This document shows, piece after piece, positions 51,891-60,259 of a DNA stretch of 64,000 nt. This DNA is from Streptomyces odontomachi (GTDB lineage Bacteria > Actinomycetota > Actinomycetes > Streptomycetales > Streptomycetaceae). The notes beneath the pieces were generated by a model. The model saw only the letters and a program-made list of their open reading frames with translations, was not told where the DNA came from and searched no databases. Every line of letters begins with the position of its first letter. Positions within the stretch are counted from its first letter, which is position 1. Position numbers and translations under genes: made by a program. Location of the stretch: positions 248,001-312,000 of the forward strand of contig NZ_JAMJWG010000010.1 of NCBI RefSeq assembly GCF_024435355.1, given 5' to 3'.

Positions 51891-52013
51891 GGCCGTCCCC
51901 TTCCGCAGATGTGAGGGGAACAGTGTGCCCGTGCCCACCGACGACGACGGGCAGGCGGTCAGCCGCCCGCCTGCCCGTACCGGGGCCGCCGAAGACCGGC
52001 CCGCGGCCCTGCG

Positions 52014-52865
52014 TCAGTAGCCGTAGCGGTTCTTCAGGTGGCGCCAGAAGTCACGGAGCATCCACTTGTCGAACTCGGTGATCTGCGTGGCGCTGCCCGC
52101 GTTCATGAGGAAGCAGCACACGCCGGTCGGGGTCCAGTCGTAGAAGTCGTCCAGGCCGAACGTGTGGCCGACCTCATGGAGATAGATATGGATGTTGTCC
52201 TGGTCCAGCGCGCCGGTGAAGTACTCCGATCCGACACGTTGGCCCCAGTCCCCGCCGGCACCGCCCGAGAAGCCCTTCGTGAGCCACAGCGACAGGTCGT
52301 AGTGGCGGGCCGCCCCACCGGGGCACTGCGAGTAGTTGTTGTCCTGGTGGAAGAAGCGGCCGCAGTCGGGTGCGCACTGCGGGGCGCCCTCGCTGTCGAG
52401 GACGCCGGAGTAGACGTCGACCGAGTTGTCGTTCCACTGGAGCGTGGAGCGGTCCTTCGCCGCCCAGCCGACGACGTTGACCGGGACGCTGGTGTACGGC
52501 CAGGCGTTCCAGCCCTGGCCGTTGTCCACCATGGCCGCGATCCACTTGGCGAACTGCCTCTTCAGCGCGGCGTCGACGCGGTCGCGCAGGTCGGCGCTGA
52601 CGGGGGCGTCGGAGTCCCAGCGGACGCAGTAGTTGATGCTGCCCTTGTTGGCCATGATCTGGTCCCAGCCGTAGTTCTTGAACCCGTAGAGGTCGGGGTA
52701 GGTCGACTCGACGTGGCTCCAGACCTCGCTGAGCGGTTGGACCAGGTCCGAGGGCGGATTCCAGTCGTCGGCGGCCTGCGCGGGCGCCGCCGTCAGACCG
52801 GGCACCGCGAGCAACGCGAACAGGGCGGCGAAAACGGCAGCCAGGCGTGCGAGATGTCGTCGCAC
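52014..52865 (-). CDS. Secreted HExxH protein, metzincin-like
   Basis: A 283-residue exported protein starting at GTG 52865 with AAGGAG upstream. The signal peptide (RRHLARLAAVFAALFALLAVPGL) ends near AQA-AD (~33). The C-terminal region has YLHEVGHTFGLDDFYDW (~229-245), an HExxHxxGxxD zinc motif of metzincins. Six Cys residues in the mature protein (CVRW, CAPDC, CPGG, CC) suggest disulfides. It is conserved in type with fungal and bacterial secreted proteins of unknown role; a peptidase is the simplest guess. There is no obvious operon. Confidence 0.78.
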   Translation of the reverse strand: MRRHLARLAAVFAALFALLAVPGLTAAPAQAADDWNPPSDLVQPLSEVWSHVESTYPDLYGFKNYGWDQIMANKGSINYCVRWDSDAPVSADLRDRVDAALKRQFAKWIAAMVDNGQGWNAWPYTSVPVNVVGWAAKDRSTLQWNDNSVDVYSGVLDSEGAPQCAPDCGRFFHQDNNYSQCPGGAARHYDLSLWLTKGFSGGAGGDWGQRVGSEYFTGALDQDNIHIYLHEVGHTFGLDDFYDWTPTGVCCFLMNAGSATQITEFDKWMLRDFWRHLKNRYGY

Positions 52866-53105
52866 CGTGAACTCCTTCGAAAAGGGTTCCCGCCCCTCGA
52901 AGTCGCCACCCCGGCCGGAACGAGCCGCTGACCAGCGTGGCCGGCACGGACAGGGGAGACGGCGTGCACAGCGTGGACAGCGTGGACAGCACGGGACCGG
53001 CGGGCGACCGTGGCGCCCAATGTAAGCCCTCGGTGCCATGGCGTACAGGGCGCGTCCCGCCGGTCCCGCCGGTCTCAACGCGGCGGTGCGGAGGCGTCCT
53101 TCACG

Positions 53106-53339
53106 TCATCGGCGGCTCGGCGGCGTCCGTGCCGCCAGGATGCGGCGGGCACGCTCCAGCACGGGTCTGCCGACCATCTGCCCGTCGACCGTGGTGACCG
53201 CGATGCGTGCGGTGTCCGGGGCGTGCGCGCGTGGGCCGGGACGGTCGCCGGTGCCGTCGTCGCCGCGGTCGGTGCCGGCGCGGTCGGTGCCGGCGCGGTC
53301 GGTGCCGGCGCGGTCGGTGCCGGCGCGGTCGGGGTTCAC
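53106..53339 (-). pseudogene. Internally deleted CitE-like (HpcH/HpaI) CoA-ester lyase, 77-codon remnant
   Basis: The frame starts at GTG 53339 in a GTGA overlap with the preceding hydratase stop, as a normal operon gene would. It then encodes a DRAGT repeat, and ends VTTVDGQMVGRPVLERARRILA before TGA 53106. That ending is the C-terminus of CitE/citramalyl-CoA-type lyases (DGxMxxxPVxERARRIL). About 200 codons of the TIM barrel, including the metal and CoA sites, are missing. So the start signal and tail survive and the body is gone. A gene call by length alone would miss this. Confidence 0.6.
53271..53330. repeat. 15-bp tandem repeat, four exact copies
   Basis: GGTGCCGGCGCGGTC at 53271-53285, 53286-53300, 53301-53315 and 53316-53330. 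On the minus strand it encodes Asp-Arg-Ala-Gly-Thr units within the CitE-like remnant. The array occupies the position of the deletion. Confidence 0.92.
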
Positions 53340-54256
53340 GCGAACGTCACCTCTGCGGTGGCGTGCCGCGTTCCACCGCGGGTGGCGATGTGCATCCGGG
53401 CGGTTCCGCCGGACGGCGCGCCGTCGGCCAGGAGGGGCTCGCCGACGAAGACCGGTCGCCGCAGCCGGTAGGACAGCGTGCGCACCCGGCGCTCCGGCGC
53501 TTCCCGCCGGGCCAGTTCGAGCATCAGCAGGGCTAGCAGCGGCCCGTGGACGACGAGGCCGGGATAGCCCTCCTGTTCGCGGGCGTACGGCGTGTCGTAG
53601 TGGATGCGGTGGGCGTTGGCGGTGAGGGCGCTGAAACGGAACAGCAGGGTCGGGTCGGGGCGCAGCCGGAGCTGCCAGGGGCCCTCGGCTGCCGGCTCCG
53701 CCGCGTCGACGGAACCCGCAGGGTCGCCGGCGTCGCCCGCGTTTCCGGCGTCGGCGGTCGGGGTGGCGGGGCGCCCGGAGGCCTGGCTACGGCCCGAGCG
53801 GTAGACGAGGTCCTGCTCCTCGACCAGGCAGGGCTCGCCGTCCTGCCGTACCTCATGGCGCTCGGTGACGAACAGCATCTCCCCCGTACGGCCGCTCTTG
53901 GGCGTCACCGAGCCCAGGCTCCGCACGCGTTGGGCCGGTGCCCCGAGCCGCAGCGGGCGGAGGATCTCGCAGCGGCCTCCGGCGAACATGCGCTGCCGGT
54001 CGGGGACGGGCGGCAGGAAACGGCCCCCGCTCGGGTGGCCGTCGGGGCCGAGTGCGCGCTGGGCGGGCCAGCGCAGGAAGTAGAACCAGTGCCACAGCGG
54101 CGGCACCTCCTCGCCCGCCGCCGCCACCGCCTCGGGCAGGTCCAGCAGGGCCGAGACGGCCGCCACGGGACCGGGTGGCAGCGGGTCGTCGTCCGTGAGG
54201 GGCCCGGGGGTCCACGACTCCACGTAGGAGCTGAGCGGGGGCGACGTGTGCGACAT
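53336..54256 (-). CDS. HTD2/MaoC-type acyl-CoA hydratase (mesaconyl-CoA hydratase-like)
   Basis: A 306-residue double-hotdog hydratase of the FAS1-dehydratase/HTD2 group. The first hotdog region (PPLWHWFYFLRWPAQRALGPDGHPSGGRFLPPVP) and the second (LLFRFSALTANAHRIHYDTPYAREQEGYPGLVVHGPLLALLML) carry the conserved motifs. NAHRIHYD is the signature hydratase segment. An Ala/Gly-rich linker (~160-195) is longer than usual. The known relatives hydrate mesaconyl-C4-CoA or itaconyl-CoA; a CitE-type lyase, CoA transferase and acyl-CoA dehydrogenase nearby fit a branched dicarboxylate pathway. Confidence 0.88.
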   Translation of the reverse strand: MSHTSPPLSSYVESWTPGPLTDDDPLPPGPVAAVSALLDLPEAVAAAGEEVPPLWHWFYFLRWPAQRALGPDGHPSGGRFLPPVPDRQRMFAGGRCEILRPLRLGAPAQRVRSLGSVTPKSGRTGEMLFVTERHEVRQDGEPCLVEEQDLVYRSGRSQASGRPATPTADAGNAGDAGDPAGSVDAAEPAAEGPWQLRLRPDPTLLFRFSALTANAHRIHYDTPYAREQEGYPGLVVHGPLLALLMLELARREAPERRVRTLSYRLRRPVFVGEPLLADGAPSGGTARMHIATRGGTRHATAEVTFA

Positions 54257-54300
54257 GGTGTGCCAGTGCCTTTCTCGGGTCCGACGGGTCTTCCGGTACG

Positions 54301-54459
54301 TCAGCGCATCACGAACGGGTTGCCGGTGGGGGCGCCGGTGTTGATCCAGACGCTCTTGTCCGCCAGGTAGGCCCGCACGGCGCCGATGCCGTTCTCACGG
54401 CCGAGCCCGGAGCCCTCGACGCCCCCGAACGGCGTCGGGTAGCTGACCGCCCGGTAGAG
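54301..54459 (-). pseudogene. C-terminal remnant of an aldehyde dehydrogenase
   Basis: The minus-strand frame ending at TGA 54301 encodes LYRAVSYPTPFGGVEGSGLG followed by RENGIGAVRAYLADKSVWI...NPFVMR. This is the standard ALDH C-terminus (YRxVSY-x-PFGG-x-x-x-SGxGRENG). Homology stops abruptly at 54459 and the upstream 80 bp before the LysR gene bear no relation. There is no start, cofactor site or catalytic Cys. It is an eroded or deletion-truncated gene. Confidence 0.75.
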
Positions 54460-54541
54460 AAAGACGTGATGGCCGTATGCGCGGGGTGCATGGTGGGGTG
54501 CCGCGTGGCGGGGCACGTGACCGGGCTCCCTACCGGGCGCC

Positions 54542-55477
54542 CTATCCCTGCCCCTGGAACCGGGCGGACGGCCACGTGCCCCGTTCCACGGCACGGTGCA
54601 CCTGGCGGACCAGTTCCCGGGCGACGGCGTCCACGGCGGAGGGGGTCCGGCCGGTGCGTGGTGAGCCGAGGACGACGGAGCGCCGCACGTCGGGCTCGCA
54701 CAGCGGCGCGGCGCTCAGGGTGCCGTCCGCGACGTCCCCGGCGATCCCGACGCCCGGCAGCACCGTCCAGCCGTGCCCGGCGCGTACCAGTTGCTTCTGG
54801 ACCCGGAGGGAGTTGGTCTGCACGACGACGTCCAGGCGGGTCCCGGCGCGGGCCGCGCCCGCGTCGATGAGCGTGCGCAGCGCATGGCCGGCCGCCGGCA
54901 TGACCAGCGGGTGCGCCGCGGCCTCGGCGAAGGAGACCGCGCGCGTGGCACGCAGCCCGGCCGACGGGGGCGCGGCCACCCACAGCTGTTCGTGGACCAG
55001 CGGCAGGGCGTTCAGGGACGGGGTGCTGTCCAGGTTGTAGAGCAGGCTGAGGTCCAGGTCGCCGTCGTCGAGCCAGCGTTGCAGATGGCCGGAGTAAGCG
55101 GTCATCAGCCGCAGCTCGACGTCCGGGTAGCGCTCGGCGACGGCCGTCACGAGCGGCTCCGCCAGCAGGTCGACGGTGCTCTCCAGCAGCCCCACCGTGG
55201 CGATGCCCGCCACCACGCCGGGGGTCGGCTGCACCTCGGCGCGGGCCCGCTCCAGCTCGTCCAGGGCGCGCCGGGCCCGCTCGACCATGATCAGCCCGGC
55301 TTCGGTGGGCTTCATGCCCTGCCGGGTGCGCTCGAAGAGCGCGGCTCCCAGCTCCTGTTCCAGTGCCCGGATCTGCCGCGTGACCGCCGGCTGGACGAGG
55401 TGCAGCAGCTCGGCGGCGCGCGTGACGCTCCCTATCTCGGCCACGGTGACCAGCGCTTTGAGCTGTTTGATGTCCAA
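54542..55477 (-). CDS. LysR family transcriptional regulator
   Basis: A 311-residue LysR regulator, starting at TTG 55477. The HTH is MDIKQLKALVTVAEIGSVTRAAELLHLVQPAVTRQIRALEQELG and the effector domain covers ~90-300 (GIATVGLLESTVDLLAEPLVTAVAERYPDVEL). It diverges from the CaiB/acyl-CoA dehydrogenase operon across 121 bp, where it probably binds. It is followed by the ALDH remnant. Confidence 0.93.
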   Translation of the reverse strand: MDIKQLKALVTVAEIGSVTRAAELLHLVQPAVTRQIRALEQELGAALFERTRQGMKPTEAGLIMVERARRALDELERARAEVQPTPGVVAGIATVGLLESTVDLLAEPLVTAVAERYPDVELRLMTAYSGHLQRWLDDGDLDLSLLYNLDSTPSLNALPLVHEQLWVAAPPSAGLRATRAVSFAEAAAHPLVMPAAGHALRTLIDAGAARAGTRLDVVVQTNSLRVQKQLVRAGHGWTVLPGVGIAGDVADGTLSAAPLCEPDVRRSVVLGSPRTGRTPSAVDAVARELVRQVHRAVERGTWPSARFQGQG

Positions 55478-55598
55478 GGCTTCTCGTTCCCATCCACACC
55501 CGGCATGACGCGATGACCCATCGCTATTTTACGGCCGTCAACATAAGCGCACATGATGGCTATCTGCCGGAAGGTCACCCGGAGGCTGGGAGGTCAGC

Positions 55599-56798
55599 AT
55601 GCAGGAGCACCCCGAGGAACTGCCGCTCTCGGGCATCACCGTGGTCAGCGTCGAGCAGGCGGTGGCGGCGCCCTTCGCCACCCGGCAGCTCGCCGACCTC
55701 GGCGCCAGAGTGATCAAGGTGGAGCGTCCCGGCGGCGGCGACTTCGCCCGGCGCTACGACACCACCGTGCACGGCGAGTCCAGCTATTTCGTCTGGCTCA
55801 ACCGGTCGAAGGAGTCGCTGGCCCTGGACCTGAAGTCGGAGCGCGGCCGGGCGGTGCTGGAGCAGCTGCTCGGCACGGCCGACGTCTTCGTGCAGAATCT
55901 GGCCCCCGGCGCCGCGACCCGCCTCGGACTCGGCGCCGAAGCCCTCGCCGAGCGGTTCCCCCGGCTGATCCCGTGTGCGATCACCGGCTACGGATCCAGC
56001 GGTCCGTGGTCCGACCGCAAGGCGTACGACCTGCTGATCCAGTGCCAGACCGGGCTGGTCTCGCTGACCGGGAGCGAGCAGCAGGCCGCCCGGGTGGGCG
56101 TGTCGGTCGCCGACATCGCGGCGGGCATGTACGCCTACTCGGGCCTGCTCACCGCGCTGTTCGTACGGGCCACCAAGGGCACCGTACGGGCCGTGGAGGT
56201 GTCGCTGTTCGAGGCGCTCGCCGAGTGGCTCAGCCAGCCCGCCTACTACACCCGCCACGGCGGCGGCCAGCCCGCCCGCCTGGGCACCCAGCACGCCACC
56301 ATCGCCCCGTACGGCGCCTACACCGCCGCCGACGGCGTGGACGTGCTGATCTCCATCCAGAACGAACGCGAATGGACCGCCCTGTGCGAGCGGTTCCTGG
56401 AGCGTCCCGACCTGGTCGACGACCCGCGGTTCGCGACCGGCTCCGCCCGGGTGGCGCACCGCACGCAGCTGAACGCCGTCGTCACCGACCGGTTCCAGCG
56501 CTCGGACAGCGCCGCGGCGATGGCCCTGCTGGACGCGGCCGGCATCGCCAACGCCCGGGTCAACGACGTCGCGGACTTCCTGGCCCACCCGGTGCTCAGC
56601 GGACGCGACCGCTGGACGGACGTCCGGCTGCCCGGGGGCGCCGCCGTGTCCGCGTTGCTGCCGCCGGTGGACCTGGCGGGCGTCACTCCCCGCATGGGCG
56701 CCGTCCCCGGCCCGGGCGAGCACACCGAGCCGATCCTGGCCGAGCTGGGGTACGGCCCGGGTGAGGTCGCGGCCCTGCGGGCCGGCGGCGTCATCTGA
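55599..56798 (+). CDS. CaiB/BaiF family CoA-transferase
   Basis: A 399-residue class III CoA-transferase. GGGAGG precedes the ATG. The N-terminal LSGITVVSVEQAVAAPFATRQLADLGARVIKVERPGGGDFAR and the catalytic Asp in DRKAYDLLIQCQTGLVSLTG (~147) are clear. It should move CoA from succinyl-CoA or another donor to an acid, feeding the acyl-CoA dehydrogenase encoded 91 bp downstream. Confidence 0.94.
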   Translation: MQEHPEELPLSGITVVSVEQAVAAPFATRQLADLGARVIKVERPGGGDFARRYDTTVHGESSYFVWLNRSKESLALDLKSERGRAVLEQLLGTADVFVQNLAPGAATRLGLGAEALAERFPRLIPCAITGYGSSGPWSDRKAYDLLIQCQTGLVSLTGSEQQAARVGVSVADIAAGMYAYSGLLTALFVRATKGTVRAVEVSLFEALAEWLSQPAYYTRHGGGQPARLGTQHATIAPYGAYTAADGVDVLISIQNEREWTALCERFLERPDLVDDPRFATGSARVAHRTQLNAVVTDRFQRSDSAAAMALLDAAGIANARVNDVADFLAHPVLSGRDRWTDVRLPGGAAVSALLPPVDLAGVTPRMGAVPGPGEHTEPILAELGYGPGEVAALRAGGVI

Positions 56799-56889
56799 CC
56801 GGATCGGCCGGGCCCCTCGGCGCACCGCTCCGAGCGCTCCGGCGTGCGCCCTCCACCCAGCCCGCAACGCGCCAGCAAGGAGACTCGCC

Positions 56890-58062
56890 ATGAGCACCCT
56901 CGACGTCCTCTCCGAGGACGAGCGGTTCATCGTCGCCACCGTCCGCGACTTCGTCGACAAGGGCGTCAAACCGGTCGTCCAGGAACTCGAACACGCCAAC
57001 ACCTACCCCGAAGCGCTCATCGAGCAGATGAAGCAGCTCGGCATCTTCGGGCTCGCGGTCCCGGAGGAGTACGGCGGCACGCCCGTCTCCACCTCCTGCT
57101 ACGTCCTGATCACCGAGGAGCTGGCGCGCGGCTGGATGAGCCTGGCCGGCGCGATGGGCGGGCATACCGTCGTCGCCAAGCTGCTGCTGCACTTCGGCAC
57201 CGAGCAGCAGAAGCGCCGCTACCTGCCGAAGATGGCCACCGGCGAGATCCGGGCGACCATGGCACTCACCGAGCCGGGCGGCGGCTCCGACCTCCAGGCC
57301 ATGCGCACCATCGCCCGCCGGGACGAGGACGGGGACGGCTATGTGGTCAACGGCGCGAAGACGTGGATCACCAACTCACGCCGCTCCCAGCTGATCGCGC
57401 TGCTGTGCAAGACGGACCCCCACGCGACCCCCGCGCACCGGGGCATCTCCATCCTGCTCGCCGAGCACGGGCCGGGCCTGACCGTCTCGCGTGACCTGCC
57501 GAAGCTCGGCTACAAGGGCGTGGAGAGCTGCGAGCTGGCCTTCGAGGACTACCGGGTGCCGGCGGACGCGTTGCTCGGCGGCGTCGAGGGCAAGGGCTTC
57601 GCGCAGATGATGAAGGGCCTGGAGACCGGCCGCCTTCAGGTCGCCTCGCGCGCCCTCGGCGTGGGACGGGCGGCCTTGGAGGACGCGTTGGCCTACGCCC
57701 GGGAACGCGAGTCGTTCGGCGTGCCGATCTGGCAGCACCAGTCGATCGGCAACTACCTGGCCGACATGGCCACCTCCCTGACGGCGGCCCGCCAGCTCAC
57801 CCTGTACGCGGCGCGCGAGGCCGACGCCGGTCGCCGCGTGGACATGGAGGCGGGCATGGCGAAGCTGTTCGCGTCGGAGACCGCCATGGAGATCGCGCTC
57901 AACGCGGTGCGGATCCACGGCGGGTACGGCTACTCCACCGAGTTCGACGTGGAACGCTACTTCCGGGACGCCCCTTTGATGATCGTCGGCGAGGGCACCA
58001 ACGAGATCCAGCGCAACGTGATCGCACGCCAGCTGATCGCGCGCGGTGGCCTCGATGCCTGA
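56890..58062 (+). CDS. Acyl-CoA dehydrogenase
   Basis: A 390-residue FAD-dependent acyl-CoA dehydrogenase. AAGGAG precedes the ATG. The flavin and substrate motifs ALTEPGGGSDLQAMRT and VNGAKTWITNS are present, as is RESFGVPIWQHQSIGNYLADMAT. The catalytic Glu is in MIVGEGTNEIQRNVIARQL, the short/branched-chain position. It is the second gene of the CaiB operon. With the HTD2-type hydratase and lost CitE-type lyase it suggests a former multi-step dicarboxyl-CoA pathway. Confidence 0.95.
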   Translation: MSTLDVLSEDERFIVATVRDFVDKGVKPVVQELEHANTYPEALIEQMKQLGIFGLAVPEEYGGTPVSTSCYVLITEELARGWMSLAGAMGGHTVVAKLLLHFGTEQQKRRYLPKMATGEIRATMALTEPGGGSDLQAMRTIARRDEDGDGYVVNGAKTWITNSRRSQLIALLCKTDPHATPAHRGISILLAEHGPGLTVSRDLPKLGYKGVESCELAFEDYRVPADALLGGVEGKGFAQMMKGLETGRLQVASRALGVGRAALEDALAYARERESFGVPIWQHQSIGNYLADMATSLTAARQLTLYAAREADAGRRVDMEAGMAKLFASETAMEIALNAVRIHGGYGYSTEFDVERYFRDAPLMIVGEGTNEIQRNVIARQLIARGGLDA

Positions 58063-58447
58063 CCCTTGCGCCCCGCGCACCGTGGAACCCACGTGGTGAG
58101 CGGGGCGCTCGACCGCGGGAGCCGGCGCTCGACCACCGAAGCGGGCCGCGGCGGGGTGCCGAAGGGCCGCCTTCGGTGGGGTGGTGGGTCGGTGTCACGG
58201 GGGTATGTACGTGCTCGGCCGGCGCGATGGTCCTGGACCGCCAGTTCACCGGCACCCAGCGGCGGTCCTGCTGGGGGTACCTCCCACGCCCTCAAGGCAG
58301 TGGGGGAGCACATACCCCCACGACACCTCCCGTCTCGATCGCGGCTCTCCCCCGGCGGTCCTTTTCCCTCCTCCGCCCCTTCGGGATGCTCGGGATCGGG
58401 GGCCCGGATCGGGACCGGCCGGTGGTGACCCGTCGCGGTCGGCGGTG
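58063..58447. other. Intergenic region (385 bp) with a dispersed palindrome
   Basis: No gene seen. It lies between the convergent acyl-CoA dehydrogenase and DUF2255 genes. The only clear feature is the long inverted repeat at 58272-58320. Confidence 0.5.
58272..58320. repeat. Streptomyces-type dispersed palindrome (REP-like)
   Basis: TGGGGGTA at 58272-58279 is complementary to TACCCCCA at 58313-58320. Between them CTCCCAC and GTGGGGGAG form an inner stem, with GCC-CTCAA-GGC at the tip. Variants of this GGGGGTACCTCCCACGCCC element recur in many Streptomyces genomes. It lies between convergent genes, so it may help end transcripts. Confidence 0.65.
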
Positions 58448-58822
58448 TCAGCGCGGGAGCAGCTTCAGCGTGGTGGCGCGGGCGCCGGCGGCCACCATGG
58501 GGGCCACGTACTCGCTGAACTGGCGGTACTTGCTGCGGTAGGCGGTGTCGACGCGGTCATTGACGGTCGGGTCGGGCTCTTCCGCGAACGTGACGTCCGT
58601 GTCGACGCCGTCGCAGGTGATGTGCCCCGCGTGGCTGGTCTGAGCGGTGCGGAACCAGTGGCCCGAGGCGCCGCGGTACGAGCGTACGTAGACGTCGTCC
58701 CCGTCCCGCACGACCCAGACGGTCGTGGGGCTGCGCAGGGTGCCGTCGTCCTGCTGGGGGGCGACCTGGAGTTCGTCGGTGGTGGCGATGCGGTCGAGAT
58801 CCTCGCGGGACCAGGTGGTCAT
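58448..58822 (-). CDS. DUF2255 family protein
   Basis: A 124-residue protein. It opens MTTWSREDLDRIATTDELQVAPQQDDGTLRSPTTVWVVRDGDDVYVRSYRG, the DUF2255 core, followed by WFRTAQTSHAGHI. A split-barrel (FMN-binding-like) fold is likely. Function unknown. Confidence 0.88.
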   Translation of the reverse strand: MTTWSREDLDRIATTDELQVAPQQDDGTLRSPTTVWVVRDGDDVYVRSYRGASGHWFRTAQTSHAGHITCDGVDTDVTFAEEPDPTVNDRVDTAYRSKYRQFSEYVAPMVAAGARATTLKLLPR

Positions 58823-58935
58823 GGCCTTCTCCTTCGCGGTGCGGCTGGTGTCCGCCGTCTGCCGGCGGTACGGAGAAGTGATCGGCAGCTTTTCGACCTA
58901 CCTCAAGCCCCCGCAGCGACGACCTGCGTCCCCGC

Positions 58936-60054
58936 TCAGCCGCGGCGTCGCCGCGCCGCTCCGGACCGGGTCACCGAGGAGTGGCGGATCACCAGCTCGG
59001 GCAGGACCAGCACGCGTTGCGGAGGGCGGCGCCGGCCCTCCAGCAGCCGGGACACCATCATCTCGACCGCCATCCGCCCGACCCGCGCCTTGGGCGGGCG
59101 CACCGCGGTCATGGCCGGCTCGGCCAGCTGTGCCACCTCGTCGTCATAGCTGACCAGCGCCATGTCGTCGGGGATGGTCAGGCCCTGCTCGGTGAAGTAC
59201 TGGGCGATCGACATGGCGTCGGGGTCGCTGTGCACGATCAGGGCGGTGATCCGGCCGCGCCGGCACCGTTCGAGGATCCCGCCGATGATCTCCCGGTGGC
59301 CCGGCACGTCCAGGGCGACGCTCTCCCTGACCACGAACGCGTCCCGCAGCCCCAGCTCGGCACAGGCGCGGTGCCAGCCGACGGCGAGGTGGGCCGAGGT
59401 CGGGCTGCCCTTGGAGAGCACGATGCCGATCCGGCGGTGGCCGTGGTCGTGGAGGTGGCGCACGGCCATCTCAAGACCGAGCGCATGGTCGCTGCGCACC
59501 CACTCCAGCTGCTGCGGGGTCGGGGTCCAGTGCGGGGTGTGCCGCTCGACCAGGATCGTCGGCACCGGCAGCCGGCCGATCCAGTCGATCATCTCGTCGA
59601 CGCCCTCCCCCTCCAGGTTGGGCGCCAGCAGCAGCCCCTGGACCTGGCGGGCGGCGGTCAGCCGGGCGATCTGCCGGCGGTCCTCGGCCGGGTCGTAACT
59701 CGACCCGCGCAGCTGGATGTGGACGCCGTGCGCGGCAGCCGCGGTGCGTGCGCCGCTCACGATCGACGGCCAGTAGAAGTCCAGCGACGGCACCACCATG
59801 CCGATGGTGAACGCCGTCGACGCGGGCCGCTGCCGGCGCACCGGCGGCTGGTGCAGCTCGGTCGGCAGGATGGCCCCGCCGTGCACCCGGGTGAGCAGCC
59901 CGCGTCCGGCCAGCGCGACGATGTCGCGCCGGATGGTCAGCTCGCTCACGTGCAGGGCCCGGGCCAGGTCGTGCACCCGGACGGCACCGTGCCGGCGCAG
60001 CTCGTCCATCAGCCGCTTCCGGCGCTGCGGGGCGAACAGCCGGTCGTCCGTCAT
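58936..60054 (-). CDS. Regulator with DeoR-type HTH and LacI-type ligand domain
   Basis: A 372-residue regulator with mixed parts. Residues ~8-60 are a DeoR-type winged HTH (QRRKRLMDELRRHGAVRVHDLARALHVSELTIRRDIVALAGRGLLTRVHGGAI). Residues ~80-365 are a periplasmic-binding/LacI sensor (FTIGMVVPSLDFYWPSIVSGARTAAA ... MALVSYDDEVAQLAEPAMTAVRPP). GGAGGGG precedes the ATG. It diverges from a hydroxyacid dehydrogenase and a sugar ABC importer, which it should control; a TTCGAAGC inverted repeat lies between. Confidence 0.92.
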   Translation of the reverse strand: MTDDRLFAPQRRKRLMDELRRHGAVRVHDLARALHVSELTIRRDIVALAGRGLLTRVHGGAILPTELHQPPVRRQRPASTAFTIGMVVPSLDFYWPSIVSGARTAAAAHGVHIQLRGSSYDPAEDRRQIARLTAARQVQGLLLAPNLEGEGVDEMIDWIGRLPVPTILVERHTPHWTPTPQQLEWVRSDHALGLEMAVRHLHDHGHRRIGIVLSKGSPTSAHLAVGWHRACAELGLRDAFVVRESVALDVPGHREIIGGILERCRRGRITALIVHSDPDAMSIAQYFTEQGLTIPDDMALVSYDDEVAQLAEPAMTAVRPPKARVGRMAVEMMVSRLLEGRRRPPQRVLVLPELVIRHSSVTRSGAARRRRG

Positions 60055-60078
60055 CGAGGACCCCTCCTCTGCCCGATG

Positions 60079-60104
60079 TTCGAAGCTGAACGTTTGGCTT
60101 CGAA
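60079..60104. promoter_or_regulatory. Putative operator of the DeoR/LacI-type regulator
   Basis: TTCGAAGC (60079-60086) and GCTTCGAA (60097-60104) form a perfect 8-bp inverted repeat with a 10-bp spacer. It lies 24 bp upstream of the regulator start and 155 bp upstream of the dehydrogenase. GAACG and GTTCG half-copies lie within and after it. Confidence 0.65.
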
Positions 60105-60259
60105 TGCGTTCGGAGCCTAGTGAGGGTGCGTCGTTTGCCTCTATCCCTGTTCCAGCATCCGCCGGCCGGATCTGCGGTCACCGGCGTCGCATCGCCCCAC
60201 GTCCGCCCCACCCCGCGCCGTACATGCCTCACTCGCCCCAGCGGAAGGACCCGTGCCGC

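Noticed and set aside
53271..53330. 15-bp repeats as a regulatory iteron or origin
   Set aside because: They are in frame with the CitE-like remnant and have no other origin features.
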